DNA of 64,000 nt from Parvibaculum sp040390855 (GCA_040390855.1 JAZJXO010000001.1:1-64000), one strand, 5' to 3'. Shown: positions 17,819-25,266, counted from the stretch's first letter. The notes: generated from the sequence alone by a model not told the origin. Made by a program: numbers and translations.

Positions 17819-18403
17819 ATGGTGAACATCATGGGCGGAAATCTATTTGACGAAAGCGCGACCCTGACGGAACTCGGACCTGATCAGATCCGTATACTGA
17901 ACACACTTGTCATCGTTGACAATCTTCCGATGTTCCAAATTTTCCGCGGCGTGCTCGAAGAGCTTGGCATTCACAATGTCACGCATGGCCGTTCGGCGCA
18001 GGTTGCCATTCAATCCCTGATGATCGAGCCCGTTGACCTTGTTATTGTCGATGATTACGCGCCGCTTGACGGTGTGAAATTCCTCAACCTTCTGCGCAAG
18101 GGCTCGAACAAGCTGCCTCATGCGGTGCCTGTCATGTTCGTGACCGCGCGCGCCGAGCGCGAGCGCATCGTGGCCGCACGCGACGCCGGCGCCAGCGAAA
18201 TCATGCTGAAACCGTTTACTGCCGCGCAGCTTCTCATGCGCCTCACAACAACCGTGAAGAAGCCGCGTTCCTTTGTTGAGTCCAGCGCCTATGTCGGGCC
18301 AGACCGTCGCCGTCGCGCCGATGACGGCACCGCAGTCGAGCGCCGCTCCAGCGAACGCGGCAGCGACCGTCGCCAGATGATCAATCCGGTCGTGCTCGAC
18401 TGA
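17819..18403 (+). CDS. Single-domain response regulator with GPDRRRR tail (second copy)
   Basis: A 194-residue paralogue of the preceding gene: a receiver domain (about residues 28-150) followed by a basic tail with YVGPDRRRRADDG and further Arg-rich sequence. The phosphoacceptor Asp is in VIVDDYAPLDG, one residue shorter than the canonical loop. The acidic pocket is DN rather than DD, while the Thr (FVTAR) and Lys (LKPF) are kept. Altered pocket and loop geometry may change its phosphorylation kinetics. There is no output domain. Start choices are ATG 17819 or ATG 17831. It ends 3 bases before the stop of the convergent matB-like gene. Confidence 0.82.
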   Translation: MVNIMGGNLFDESATLTELGPDQIRILNTLVIVDNLPMFQIFRGVLEELGIHNVTHGRSAQVAIQSLMIEPVDLVIVDDYAPLDGVKFLNLLRKGSNKLPHAVPVMFVTARAERERIVAARDAGASEIMLKPFTAAQLLMRLTTTVKKPRSFVESSAYVGPDRRRRADDGTAVERRSSERGSDRRQMINPVVLD

Positions 18404-18406
18404 ATT

Positions 18407-19945
18407 CTATTTGCACGCGTCTTTATAGGTCTCGCGCAACAGGTTCTTTTGCACTTTACCCATCGCGTTGCGCGGCAGGCTGTCGACAAAATAAGCGTGC
18501 TTGGGCACTTTATAATTGGCCATTTTCGCCTTGACGCGGGCGATGAGCGTCGCCTCATCAAGCGTCGCGCCCTTGTTCAGCACAATAACCGCCACGCCTA
18601 CCTCGCCGAAATCGCGATGCGTAACACCGACAATGGCGCTCTCCAGAACTTCCGGCATATCGTCGATCAGTTCCTCGATCTCTTTCGGATAGACATTGAA
18701 GCCGCCGGAAATGATGAGGTCTTTGGCGCGACCAACGAGATGCACATAGCCGTCAGCGTCGATAAGCGCGACGTCGCCTGTTCTGAACCAGCCACCATCT
18801 GCAAATTCTTCGGCCGTCTTTTCCGGCATACGCCAATAGCCCGAAAACACGTTCTGCCCGCGCACCTGCAAATCGCCGATCTTGCCCGTGCCGCAAATCG
18901 CGTCATCACCTGCCACCACGCGCACCTCTACGCCGGGCAACGGAAATCCCACCGTTCCTGCGCGCCGCTCTCCGGCATAGGGGTTCGAGGTGTTCATCCC
19001 CGTCTCGGTCATGCCGTAGCGCTCAAGGATCGCAAGCCCCGTGCGTGATTTGAACTCCTCGAACGTCTCGGCAAGCAGAGGGGCAGAACCGCTGGTGAAA
19101 AGCCGCATATGGCGCACGAGATTTTTGTCGAACTTCGGATCGTCGAGAAGCCGCGTATAGAAGGTCGGTACGCCCATGAAGACGCTCGCATCGGGCAGAT
19201 GCTCGCGGACCTGAGCGGTGTCAAACTTTGCCAGCCAGATCATTTTCGCGCCGGACAGAAGCGCGGTGTGACAGGCCACAAATAACCCGTGGGCATGAAA
19301 GACAGGCAGAGCGTGGAGCAGTACATCGGTCTCGGTGAAAGCCCAGGCATCGCGCAGCGCCAGACCGTTGGCCGCAAGATTGCCATGTGAAAGCATCGCG
19401 CCCTTAGGCTTGCCGGTTGTGCCTGAGGTATAAAGGATCGCGGCCAGATCTTTCGACGCACAATCAACCGGCGGCAGCGCATCGCGCACACGGGCCGCAC
19501 TTTCAGCAAATGTGCCGCGCCCTAGCGCGTCGAGCGTCAGCACCTGCATATGGCCGTGCCTGCGGGCGATCTCCGCCACCTCCGCCTCGCGCGACGGGTC
19601 GCAGACCATCAGCGCCGGTTCGGCATTATCGACCAGATAGTCAACCTCGTCTGTGTGATAGGCCGTGTTCATCGGCAGAAAAACAAACCCGCCGCGCAGA
19701 CAGGCTAGATAAAGAAAAAGCGCTTCGGGCGATTTTTCGACTTGCACGGCGACACGGTCACCGCGTTTCAGCGTCAACGCGCCTATCAGGCTCGCATATC
19801 GCGCGACGACGCTTTCGAGGTCGTTGTAGGACCAGCTTGACCTCACCGTCCGGCCCAGCCCCGCGCGGTCCGGCGCTTCCAGCGCCACGCGTTTGCGATC
19901 ATCGGGAAAGGCACTCTGGAACAGCGTGTAAAGCGAGGTCGGCAT
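18407..19945 (-). CDS. matB: Malonyl-CoA synthetase (MatB-like acyl-CoA ligase)
   Basis: A 512-residue ANL-superfamily ligase, expected to convert malonate, ATP and CoA to malonyl-CoA. Motifs: the P-loop-like LYTSGTTGKPKGAMLSH (about residues 168-184), ERYGMTETGMNTSNPY, GWFRTGDVALIDADGY, the hinge GRAKDLIISGGFNVYPKEIE, and the catalytic Lys in PRNAMGKVQKN near the C-terminus. The GMNTSNPYAGER segment and overall order resemble rhizobial MatB more than generic fatty-acyl-CoA ligases. No matA, matC or fatty acid synthesis genes adjoin it. The ligase call is firm and malonate specificity is likely. Confidence 0.85.
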   Translation of the reverse strand: MPTSLYTLFQSAFPDDRKRVALEAPDRAGLGRTVRSSWSYNDLESVVARYASLIGALTLKRGDRVAVQVEKSPEALFLYLACLRGGFVFLPMNTAYHTDEVDYLVDNAEPALMVCDPSREAEVAEIARRHGHMQVLTLDALGRGTFAESAARVRDALPPVDCASKDLAAILYTSGTTGKPKGAMLSHGNLAANGLALRDAWAFTETDVLLHALPVFHAHGLFVACHTALLSGAKMIWLAKFDTAQVREHLPDASVFMGVPTFYTRLLDDPKFDKNLVRHMRLFTSGSAPLLAETFEEFKSRTGLAILERYGMTETGMNTSNPYAGERRAGTVGFPLPGVEVRVVAGDDAICGTGKIGDLQVRGQNVFSGYWRMPEKTAEEFADGGWFRTGDVALIDADGYVHLVGRAKDLIISGGFNVYPKEIEELIDDMPEVLESAIVGVTHRDFGEVGVAVIVLNKGATLDEATLIARVKAKMANYKVPKHAYFVDSLPRNAMGKVQKNLLRETYKDACK

Positions 19946-19973
19946 GGGCGCTCAAATTCGTTGCGATAAAAAA

Positions 19974-20130
19974 TTACCAGCGGTTCTGCACTTCTTCGGC
20001 AAAACCCAGAAAGCGGTTGATCTCCAGTTTACGTCCGTCGTCCAGAACCACAAAGCCCGAGAAATGCCCGAAGACCTGATGCTGGATGGACCGCAGGACT
20101 TTGATGTCAAAGGCGGCGGCGCGGCCATGG
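19974..20130 (-). pseudogene. 3'-terminal remnant of a DUF2804 gene
   Basis: The minus strand of the matB-tRNA spacer encodes HGRAAAFDIKVLRSIQHQ, then VFGHFSGFVVLDDGRKLEI and NRFLGFAEEVQNRW followed by a stop. This matches, from memory, the conserved C-terminus of DUF2804 proteins (FG-x-FxG, DDG, GFAE, RW). The full family is over 300 residues; only about 50 remain, and no start codon or upstream domain survives. It reads as a gene fossil. The remainder of the 19946-20310 gap holds nothing else I recognise except a tRNA-like scrap near 20235. Confidence 0.6.
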
Positions 20131-20310
20131 CGTGTGCCCCCGGAGGTTACGTAACCGGCTCGATCACGCGACCCTATCCGTCCAGCAGATCGCCTGCGTT
20201 CAGTTCATGCTGCATCTTGTTGGCCGACGGGATTTGGAGAAGGTGAAGGGAACCGGACCCCCGCTGCGAACGCAATGCCAGAAAAAGCGAGGGGTCACCG
20301 GAATGAGGCC

Positions 20311-20384
20311 TGGAGCGGGTGAAGGGAATCGAACCCTCGTCACTTGCTTGGGAAGCAAAAGCTCTACCATTGAGCTACACCCGC
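20311..20384 (-). tRNA. tRNA-Gly (CCC anticodon)
   Basis: The reverse complement folds as a cloverleaf: acceptor GCGGGTG/CACCCGC, D arm with GCTC...GAGC, anticodon arm TTTGC-TTCCCAA-GCAAG with CCC at positions 34-36, T arm GAGGG-TTCGATT-CCCTT, discriminator T and encoded CCA. All stems pair with only G-U exceptions. It decodes GGG glycine codons. Confidence 0.95.
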
Positions 20385-20546
20385 TGCGTCCCGCTTTACT
20401 AGCCTTTCCGCCCCGTCCAAAGCAAGCCTCCGGCCTCGTCAAAAACCATCAAACTGAGGGTTTCCCTTCCCGCCTTTAGCGCATTATGTTTGATCCGCAG
20501 CCGGACGGGGAGAGTTGTCCGGCGCTGATCTGCAAAGCGGGGGCTT

Positions 20547-21436
20547 ATGGCGGATAGTTTGCGACCTTTGAGCGAGACACGTGCCAATACTTTTTCGCAG
20601 GCGGGCGAGGACGGGGTGCTGGCTGAGATTTTCGACCGGCTCGGCATTGCGCAGGGCTCGTTCTGCGAGTTCGGCGCATGGGACGGTCAGCATCTGTCCA
20701 ACACCTTCGCCTTCTATAAAAAAGCTGGAACGGCGTTTATATCGAAGGGGAAGAAGACCGCTTCCAGGACCTTGAACGCAATGTGACACGGGCGGGCACG
20801 GATAATATCTGCGCCTGGGTGATGCGCGAAGGTCCGACCTCGCTTGATGCGCTGCTCGACAAAAGCCATGTCGGCAAAACAGGCGTGCTTGATCTTTTGT
20901 CCATCGACATTGATTCAGATGATCTTGCCATCTGGAAATCGCTGAAAAAATTCCGACCCAAAGTTGTCGTCATCGAAATCAATCCGACAATCCCGATTGA
21001 TGTCTATTTTGAAAATCCCCAAGGTCAATTCATGGGCAACTCAGCGCGTTCGACTTTTGAGTTCGCTCGCAGTCAGGATTACGGTCTCGTCGCCACAACG
21101 GCCTGCAATATGATCTTCATTGATCTCAGGCTGCCGCACCAGCCGCTGCCGGTCCTCGATCTCACCGATCCCTCGCTCACCTTCGGCCCACGCTATTTCT
21201 TCGGCTTTGACGGTTCACTGGTGATAAAGACCGCGAACGATCAAGGGGCGCATGCTATCCCTGATGTTATCCGCGTACCATGGAACGGTGCGCGTTTTGC
21301 GCAGCCTGTGTCCCGCACGTTCCGTCTTGCCTCAAACAGCAAATGGAAACGCCGCTTTGGTCACCTGCTGTCGCGCACGCGCCTGACACTGATGCATCCG
21401 ATTGCAGCGCTTACCGGCAGCGTACATCGCTCCTAG
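20547..21436 (+). pseudogene. FkbM-like protein gene, frameshifted
   Basis: Two abutting frames encode one protein. Residues 1-58 (MADSLRPLSETRANTFSQAG... CEFGAWDGQHLSNTFAFYKK) lie in one frame. From about 20724 the homologous sequence continues in the next frame as WNGVYIEGEEDRFQDL and ERNVTRAGTDNICAWVMREG, then DLLSIDIDSDDLAIW and RPKVVVIEIN. The break is at an A6 run (20718-20723); one missing base would restore a KKGWNGVYIEG joint. The family resembles FkbM-type Rossmann methyltransferases with an acidic EFGAWDG nucleotide-binding loop, commonly in surface polysaccharide loci. It is either a recent pseudogene or a homopolymer sequencing error. Restored length is about 297 residues. Confidence 0.75.
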
Positions 21437-22155
21437 GCGAACCAGAGCCACAACAACGGCAGCACAATCGCTGTGATGATGCCATTGAGCGTCATGCCGA
21501 CGCCGGAGAAGGTGCCGGTGAGCAGACTTTCTTGAAAAGCGCGCGCTGTGCCGATGCCGCCTGCGGCCACACCGAAGGCAAAGCCGCGCGCACGTTCGTC
21601 TTTGATACCGACAAGCCGGAACAGAAACGCCGCCGACACCGCACCAATGATGCCGGTAAAGATGACAAAGGCGGCGGTGAGTTCCGGAATGCCGCCGATC
21701 TCGCGTGCGATGCCCATGGCAATCGGCGTCGTCACGGTCTTGGGTGCCAGCGACCTCACGGTCTCCATGCTCGCCCCCAGCAGATGACCGATGACGATGG
21801 ATGAGACGACCGCCACGACGGAACCCGCGACAAGCGCCACCGCCATCGGCCGCCACGCCGCCCTCACATGGGAAAAATTCGTGTAAAGAGGAATGGCAAG
21901 CGCCACAGTTGCCGGTCCCAACACCCATAACAGGATTGAACCACCCAAGGCGTAATGCGCGACCGGCACATCAAATAAATAAAGCAGGAGCATGATCGGC
22001 AATGCGGCGACGAGCACCGCATTCACCAACGGATTGCCGCCGCTCTTTTTCTGCAAGGCACGGGCAACCATATAGAGCCCGATGGTGAGCACCAGCCAGA
22101 AGGCGCCCTCACCCACCTTCACCCAATCCATGAACTGAAAACCAGTATAGCTCAT
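21433..22155 (-). CDS. lrgB: LrgB family membrane protein
   Basis: A 240-residue integral membrane protein of the LrgB/CidB/YohK family, with about seven hydrophobic segments and the signature SLAPKTVTTPIAMGIA (about residues 136-151). It also has the Gly-rich stretch FAFGVAAGGIGTARAFQE. The family is linked to control of murein hydrolases and to export of small metabolites such as glycolate or pyruvate. Its start overlaps the stop of the LrgA gene by 4 bases (22152-22155), giving an lrgA-lrgB operon read leftward. Confidence 0.92.
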   Translation of the reverse strand: MSYTGFQFMDWVKVGEGAFWLVLTIGLYMVARALQKKSGGNPLVNAVLVAALPIMLLLYLFDVPVAHYALGGSILLWVLGPATVALAIPLYTNFSHVRAAWRPMAVALVAGSVVAVVSSIVIGHLLGASMETVRSLAPKTVTTPIAMGIAREIGGIPELTAAFVIFTGIIGAVSAAFLFRLVGIKDERARGFAFGVAAGGIGTARAFQESLLTGTFSGVGMTLNGIITAIVLPLLWLWFA

Positions 22156-22526
22156 CGGCTTTTCCCCGCCGCCCAGCGAAAGGCGAGCGCAGATGCAAGC
22201 GTTGCGAGAAACGTGCTCAGGAAAAGCGTCACGACAATGGGCCAGAAGTCTTGTGCGACCAGCGCCACATAGCCCATGACGCCGACACCGGCAGGCACAT
22301 AGAGAAGATTGAGGTGCCCGAGCAGCCAGAGCGATACATCGTTCAAAGTATCCGGCACATGGCGCAACGCCGCCAGTCCCAGCAGCAAAATCAGAATGCC
22401 GATAACTGTGCCGGGCACAGGCAGCCCTAAACCCCAGACCATGAGATTGCCAAGTTCAAGACAGAGAACGAGCGCGACGAATCCCAATACCCGTCCGCCG
22501 ATGCGCCGCGCCTTGAGCCCCGCCAT
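22152..22526 (-). CDS. lrgA: LrgA/CidA family membrane protein
   Basis: A 124-residue holin-like membrane protein of the LrgA/CidA family, with four hydrophobic segments. The conserved LPVPGTVIGILILLLGL (about residues 33-49) matches the PGxxIGxxLL signature. It partners with LrgB, encoded immediately downstream with overlapping codons. The start is 3 bases after the stop of dcd, so dcd, lrgA and lrgB may be one leftward transcript. Confidence 0.9.
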   Translation of the reverse strand: MAGLKARRIGGRVLGFVALVLCLELGNLMVWGLGLPVPGTVIGILILLLGLAALRHVPDTLNDVSLWLLGHLNLLYVPAGVGVMGYVALVAQDFWPIVVTLFLSTFLATLASALAFRWAAGKSR

Positions 22527-22529
22527 CGC

Positions 22530-23687
22530 TCAGAGCGCTTTGAAATGTTTGGAGAGCTTCAGGCCCTGCCGCTGATAGCTGGAGCCGAGCCCCGCGCCGT
22601 AAAGCACTGTCGGACGATCGGTCAGGCGCTCCAGCACGAAACGCCCGATGATCTGCCCGTGTTCGAGAATGAACGGCACTTCATGGCTGCGCACTTCAAG
22701 CACAATGCGGCTGCCCGTGCCGCCCGCTTCGCGCGCGCCGAAACCGGGATCGAAAAAGCCCGCGTAATGGACGCGGAACTCACCGACCAGCGGATTGTAG
22801 GCGACCATCTCAGCCGCGTGCGTGGCCGGAATATGCAGCGCCTCGCGGGAGGCGAGAATATAGAACTCGTCGGGATCGAGGATCAGCCCCTTGCCGGGCC
22901 GCACCTTTACTGGATCCCAGAAATCCAGAACCTCATATTCGCCGACTTTATCAACGTCGATGACACCCGAATGGCGCTTGGCGCGGTAGCCGACAATGTC
23001 GTGTTCTTTATCCGGTATGAGATTGACGGTCAGCGCAATGCCGCCGTCAATGTCCGCGTCGCCGTCCACCAGTTTGATGTCATCATGCAGACGCTGCATC
23101 TCCGCATCCGAGCTTGTATGCGAACCACGACGGAAACGGATTTGTGCAAGGCGCGATCCGGGCCGCACGAGTATGGGAAAGGTACGCGGCGAAATCTCCA
23201 GATAGAGGTGCCCCTTGTAGCCCGCGACGACCTGATCAAACTCGGTGCCGAAATCGGTGATCAATCGTGTGAAGACATCGAGCCGCCCTGTCGAGCTTTT
23301 AGGGTTTGCCGATGCCGATGTGCGCTCCGACAAAGCCAGCGCTTCCACCAGCGGCACGAGATAAACGCAACCCGTTTCGAGCACCGCGCCGCCGGTCAGA
23401 TCAATCTTGTGCAGCGTCAGCTCTTCAACACATTCCATGACACCGCGCGTCGGGCCGGGAAGAAAGCTCGCGCGCAAGCGATAGGCTTGCGGGCCCAGCC
23501 GCAGGTCAAGGCTCGCGGGCTGCACCTGATTGGCGTCAAGCTCGCGCAGGCCCCAGATTTCCTGTTCGCGGATCAGACCCTCGATGCCGTGGGCAGGCAG
23601 AATGCCGGTCGCGTGCAACTGCCCCGGCCCGCGCCGAATTTCGAGCCCGTCATGGTTCGGGAAAAGGTCATCCGCCGCTTTGGTCAT
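22530..23687 (-). CDS. dcd: 2'-Deoxycytidine 5'-triphosphate deaminase, two-domain form
   Basis: A 385-residue dUTPase-fold enzyme, about twice the length of E. coli Dcd, as is usual for the alphaproteobacterial form. It deaminates dCTP to dUTP for thymidylate synthesis. The family core is visible as QPASLDLRLGPQAYRL (about residues 56-71), SASANPKSSTGRLDVFTRLI (about 141-160) and SPRTFPILVRPGSRLAQIRF (about 184-203). A second dUTPase-like half follows, ending near ILEHGQIIGRFVLERL. The duplication creates an internal pseudo-dimer. First gene of a leftward cluster with lrgAB and divergent from argD. Confidence 0.93.
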   Translation of the reverse strand: MTKAADDLFPNHDGLEIRRGPGQLHATGILPAHGIEGLIREQEIWGLRELDANQVQPASLDLRLGPQAYRLRASFLPGPTRGVMECVEELTLHKIDLTGGAVLETGCVYLVPLVEALALSERTSASANPKSSTGRLDVFTRLITDFGTEFDQVVAGYKGHLYLEISPRTFPILVRPGSRLAQIRFRRGSHTSSDAEMQRLHDDIKLVDGDADIDGGIALTVNLIPDKEHDIVGYRAKRHSGVIDVDKVGEYEVLDFWDPVKVRPGKGLILDPDEFYILASREALHIPATHAAEMVAYNPLVGEFRVHYAGFFDPGFGAREAGGTGSRIVLEVRSHEVPFILEHGQIIGRFVLERLTDRPTVLYGAGLGSSYQRQGLKLSKHFKAL

Positions 23688-23761
23688 GTCTCGCCTTTAT
23701 CGGGGCCGTTTCGGTCCGCCCGCCCGTTATAAGTCGCCCTTTAACCCCCCGCCAAGCCCAT

Positions 23762-23790
23762 TTGACAGTTTGCCCCAAACTCCGTAATAC
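23762..23790 (+). promoter_or_regulatory. Sigma-70 promoter of the argD-argF operon
   Basis: TTGACA (23762-23767) and TAATAC (23785-23790) are separated by exactly 17 bases, a near-consensus housekeeping promoter pointing at argD. Transcription should begin near 23797, leaving a leader of about 270 nucleotides before the argD start codon. Confidence 0.75.
23767..23781. promoter_or_regulatory. Palindromic operator candidate within the argD promoter spacer
   Basis: AGTTTG-CCC-CAAACT is a perfect 6-bp inverted repeat lying between the -35 and -10 hexamers. A protein bound here would block RNA polymerase. No candidate regulator is encoded beside it. Inferred from symmetry and position. Confidence 0.45.
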
Positions 23791-23808
23791 TCAGCCACTT
23801 CTCAGATA

Positions 23809-23833
23809 GCCGCGCCGGATGGGGCGGCTTTTT
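23809..23833 (+). terminator. GC-rich hairpin with T-run at the start of the argD leader
   Basis: GCCGCGCC-GGAT-GGGGCGGC pairs with one G-G mismatch and is followed by TTTTT. It looks like an intrinsic terminator but lies only about 12 nucleotides after the predicted start site, with no upstream plus-strand gene to terminate. A 5'-stabilising or early-attenuation role is possible. Confidence 0.45.
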
Positions 23834-23838
23834 CTATT

Positions 23839-23855
23839 GGGTTCGGACCCTTTTT
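23839..23855 (+). terminator. Second short hairpin with T-run in the argD leader
   Basis: GGGT-TCGG-ACCC followed by TTTTT forms a small UUCG-type hairpin with a T-run, 10 bases after the first hairpin. The stem is only 4 bp, and CTTTTTCGGGAAAAG can pair as an alternative. Weak as a terminator; listed because two such elements stand in series before the leader ORF. Confidence 0.3.
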
Positions 23856-23894
23856 CGGGAAAAGACCCTCTAAACGAGGCGCGGAGAGATCTAG

Positions 23895-23924
23895 ATGATC
23901 CTGCACGGGACACGACGACGCTGA
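23895..23924 (+). CDS. Arginine-rich leader peptide of the argD-argF operon
   Basis: A nine-codon ORF encoding MILHGTRRR: ATG ATC CTG CAC GGG ACA CGA CGA CGC TGA. A GGAGAG ribosome-binding site lies 6 bases upstream. Three consecutive Arg codons directly precede the stop, in the leader of an operon encoding two arginine-biosynthesis enzymes. This is the arrangement of a classical amino-acid attenuator leader such as those of trp, his and leu operons. When charged tRNA-Arg is scarce the ribosome should stall on CGA-CGA-CGC, changing the folding of the RNA just downstream. Inferred from sequence; it falls below the length of usual gene calling. Confidence 0.65.
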   Translation: MILHGTRRR

Positions 23925-23959
23925 CGACCTGACCCCTGATGTTTCAGGGTGTTTCGTCA
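23922..23959 (+). promoter_or_regulatory. Attenuator-type stem enclosing the leader stop codon
   Basis: TGACGA (23922-23927, containing the leader stop) pairs with TCGTCA (23954-23959). Inside it, ACCCCTGA pairs with TTCAGGGT around 23930-23950 with one bulged C. The GGGT of the inner stem can instead meet the ACCC at 23968-23971, which is followed by GTTTTCC. Ribosome position on the Arg codons would decide which pairing forms. Whether control acts on transcription or on translation cannot be decided by eye. Confidence 0.5.
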
Positions 23960-23997
23960 TGCCTGCGACCCGTTTTCCGTACCCTCGCCGGACCTTT

Positions 23998-24043
23998 GGG
24001 CAATTCCACCGCTTCATTTCAGCGGCGCCCGTCGGTCCCCGAC
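23998..24043 (+). promoter_or_regulatory. Two hairpins just upstream of the argD ribosome-binding site
   Basis: The first is GGGC...CCGCT-TCATTTC-AGCGG-C-GCCC (23998-24030). The second is GTCGG-TCC-CCGAC (24031-24043). The argD Shine-Dalgarno GAGAAGGA (24048-24055) follows directly. They may present or hide the ribosome-binding site as part of the leader switch. Confidence 0.4.
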
Positions 24044-24063
24044 TATTGAGAAGGACTTTTGCC

Positions 24064-25266
24064 GTGATTACCCCAGTTTTGCCGACCTATGCGCGGGCCA
24101 ACCTCGAATTTGAGCGGGGCGAAGGCCCTTATCTCTTCACCAAAGAGGGCACGCGCTATCTCGACTTCGGCGCAGGCATCGCCGTCAACGCTTTGGGCTA
24201 CAGCCACCCGAAACTGATCGCCGCCCTCATGGAACAGGCGCAAAAGGTCTGGCACCTGTCCAACATCTACCGCATTCCCGGACAGGAAAAACTCGCCAAG
24301 CAGCTCATCGACGCGACATTCTGTGATACGGTCTTTTTCACAAATTCCGGTGCCGAAGCGCTCGAATGCGCGATCAAAATGGCGCGGAAATATCACTATG
24401 CCGGCGACCATCCGGAGCGCACCGATCTCATCACTTTTGAAGGCGCGTTCCACGGGCGCACTCTGGCGACCATCGCGGCGGGCGGCAATCCGAAATATCT
24501 CGAAGGCTTCGGTCCCGCCATGCCAGGCTTCGTGCAGGTGCCCTTCGGCGACGTAAAAGCCCTTGAAGCCGCCATCGGTCCGAACACGGCAGGCGTGCTC
24601 ATCGAACCGCTTCAGGGCGAAGGCGGCATCCGCGTTTTGCCCAACGACGCTCTGCGCACCATCCGCAAGCTCTGCGACGATAACAGCATCCTGCTTATCC
24701 TCGATGAAGTGCAAACGGGCTTTGGCCGTACCGGCAAACTCTTTGCGCATGAACTTGCAGGCATTACGCCCGACATTATGCCGGTGGCAAAAGCGCTGGG
24801 CGGCGGTTTCCCTGTCGGCGCATGTCTTGCGACCGAAGCTGCCGCACGCGGCATGGTCGTCGGCACGCATGGCTCGACCTATGGAGGCAATCCGCTTGCC
24901 ATGGCAGTCGCCAGCGCGGCGGTTGAACTCATGGTCGCGCCAGAGTTTATCGCGCATGTGAACGAGATGGGCGTCAAGGCCGCGCAGAAACTGGCACAGC
25001 TTGCCGATGAACATCCGACTATCATCGACAGCGTGCGCGGCGCCGCGCTGATGCTCGGTATCAAAACCAAAGTGCCGAATACCGAACTTGTCGAAGCGTT
25101 GCGGGCCGAGCACCTGCTCACCGTAGGCGCGAGCGACAATGTGGTGCGTCTGCTGCCGCCGCTCATCATCACCGAGGCGCATCTCGATGAAGCGATGACC
25201 AAACTCCACGCCGCCTGCAAGGCGTTGGAGGCCAAGGCCGCCAAAGCTCAGGGGGCCGTGGCATGA
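24064..25266 (+). CDS. argD: Acetylornithine aminotransferase
   Basis: A 400-residue class III PLP aminotransferase, transferring the amino group of glutamate to N-acetylglutamate semialdehyde in arginine synthesis. It may also serve succinyl-diaminopimelate in lysine synthesis. Motifs: FTNSGAEALECAIKMARKYH, FEGAFHGRT, the PLP-region LILDEVQTGFGRTGKLF, and the Schiff-base Lys in PVAKALGGGFPVGAC (about residue 245). I chose GTG 24064, which has GAGAAGGA 8 bases upstream; the longer frame from 23959 runs through leader hairpins. The stop overlaps argF as ATGA. Regulation is probably by the upstream promoter operator and the Arg leader peptide. Confidence 0.95.
   Translation: MITPVLPTYARANLEFERGEGPYLFTKEGTRYLDFGAGIAVNALGYSHPKLIAALMEQAQKVWHLSNIYRIPGQEKLAKQLIDATFCDTVFFTNSGAEALECAIKMARKYHYAGDHPERTDLITFEGAFHGRTLATIAAGGNPKYLEGFGPAMPGFVQVPFGDVKALEAAIGPNTAGVLIEPLQGEGGIRVLPNDALRTIRKLCDDNSILLILDEVQTGFGRTGKLFAHELAGITPDIMPVAKALGGGFPVGACLATEAAARGMVVGTHGSTYGGNPLAMAVASAAVELMVAPEFIAHVNEMGVKAAQKLAQLADEHPTIIDSVRGAALMLGIKTKVPNTELVEALRAEHLLTVGASDNVVRLLPPLIITEAHLDEAMTKLHAACKALEAKAAKAQGAVA

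Noticed and set aside
20132..20479. Plus-strand reading frame containing GEGNRTLVTCLGSKSSTIE.
   Set aside because: It is the well-known false protein produced by reading the antisense of tRNA-Gly.
22545..23732. 395-codon plus-strand frame opposite dcd.
   Set aside because: Shadow of the dCTP deaminase gene; no family features.
23959..24063. N-terminal extension of ArgD from an upstream ATG.
   Set aside because: The extension is unlike the family and overlaps leader hairpins; the GTG at 24064 has a good ribosome-binding site.
24043..25209. 388-codon minus-strand frame opposite argD.
   Set aside because: Shadow frame without protein-family features; argD is unambiguous.
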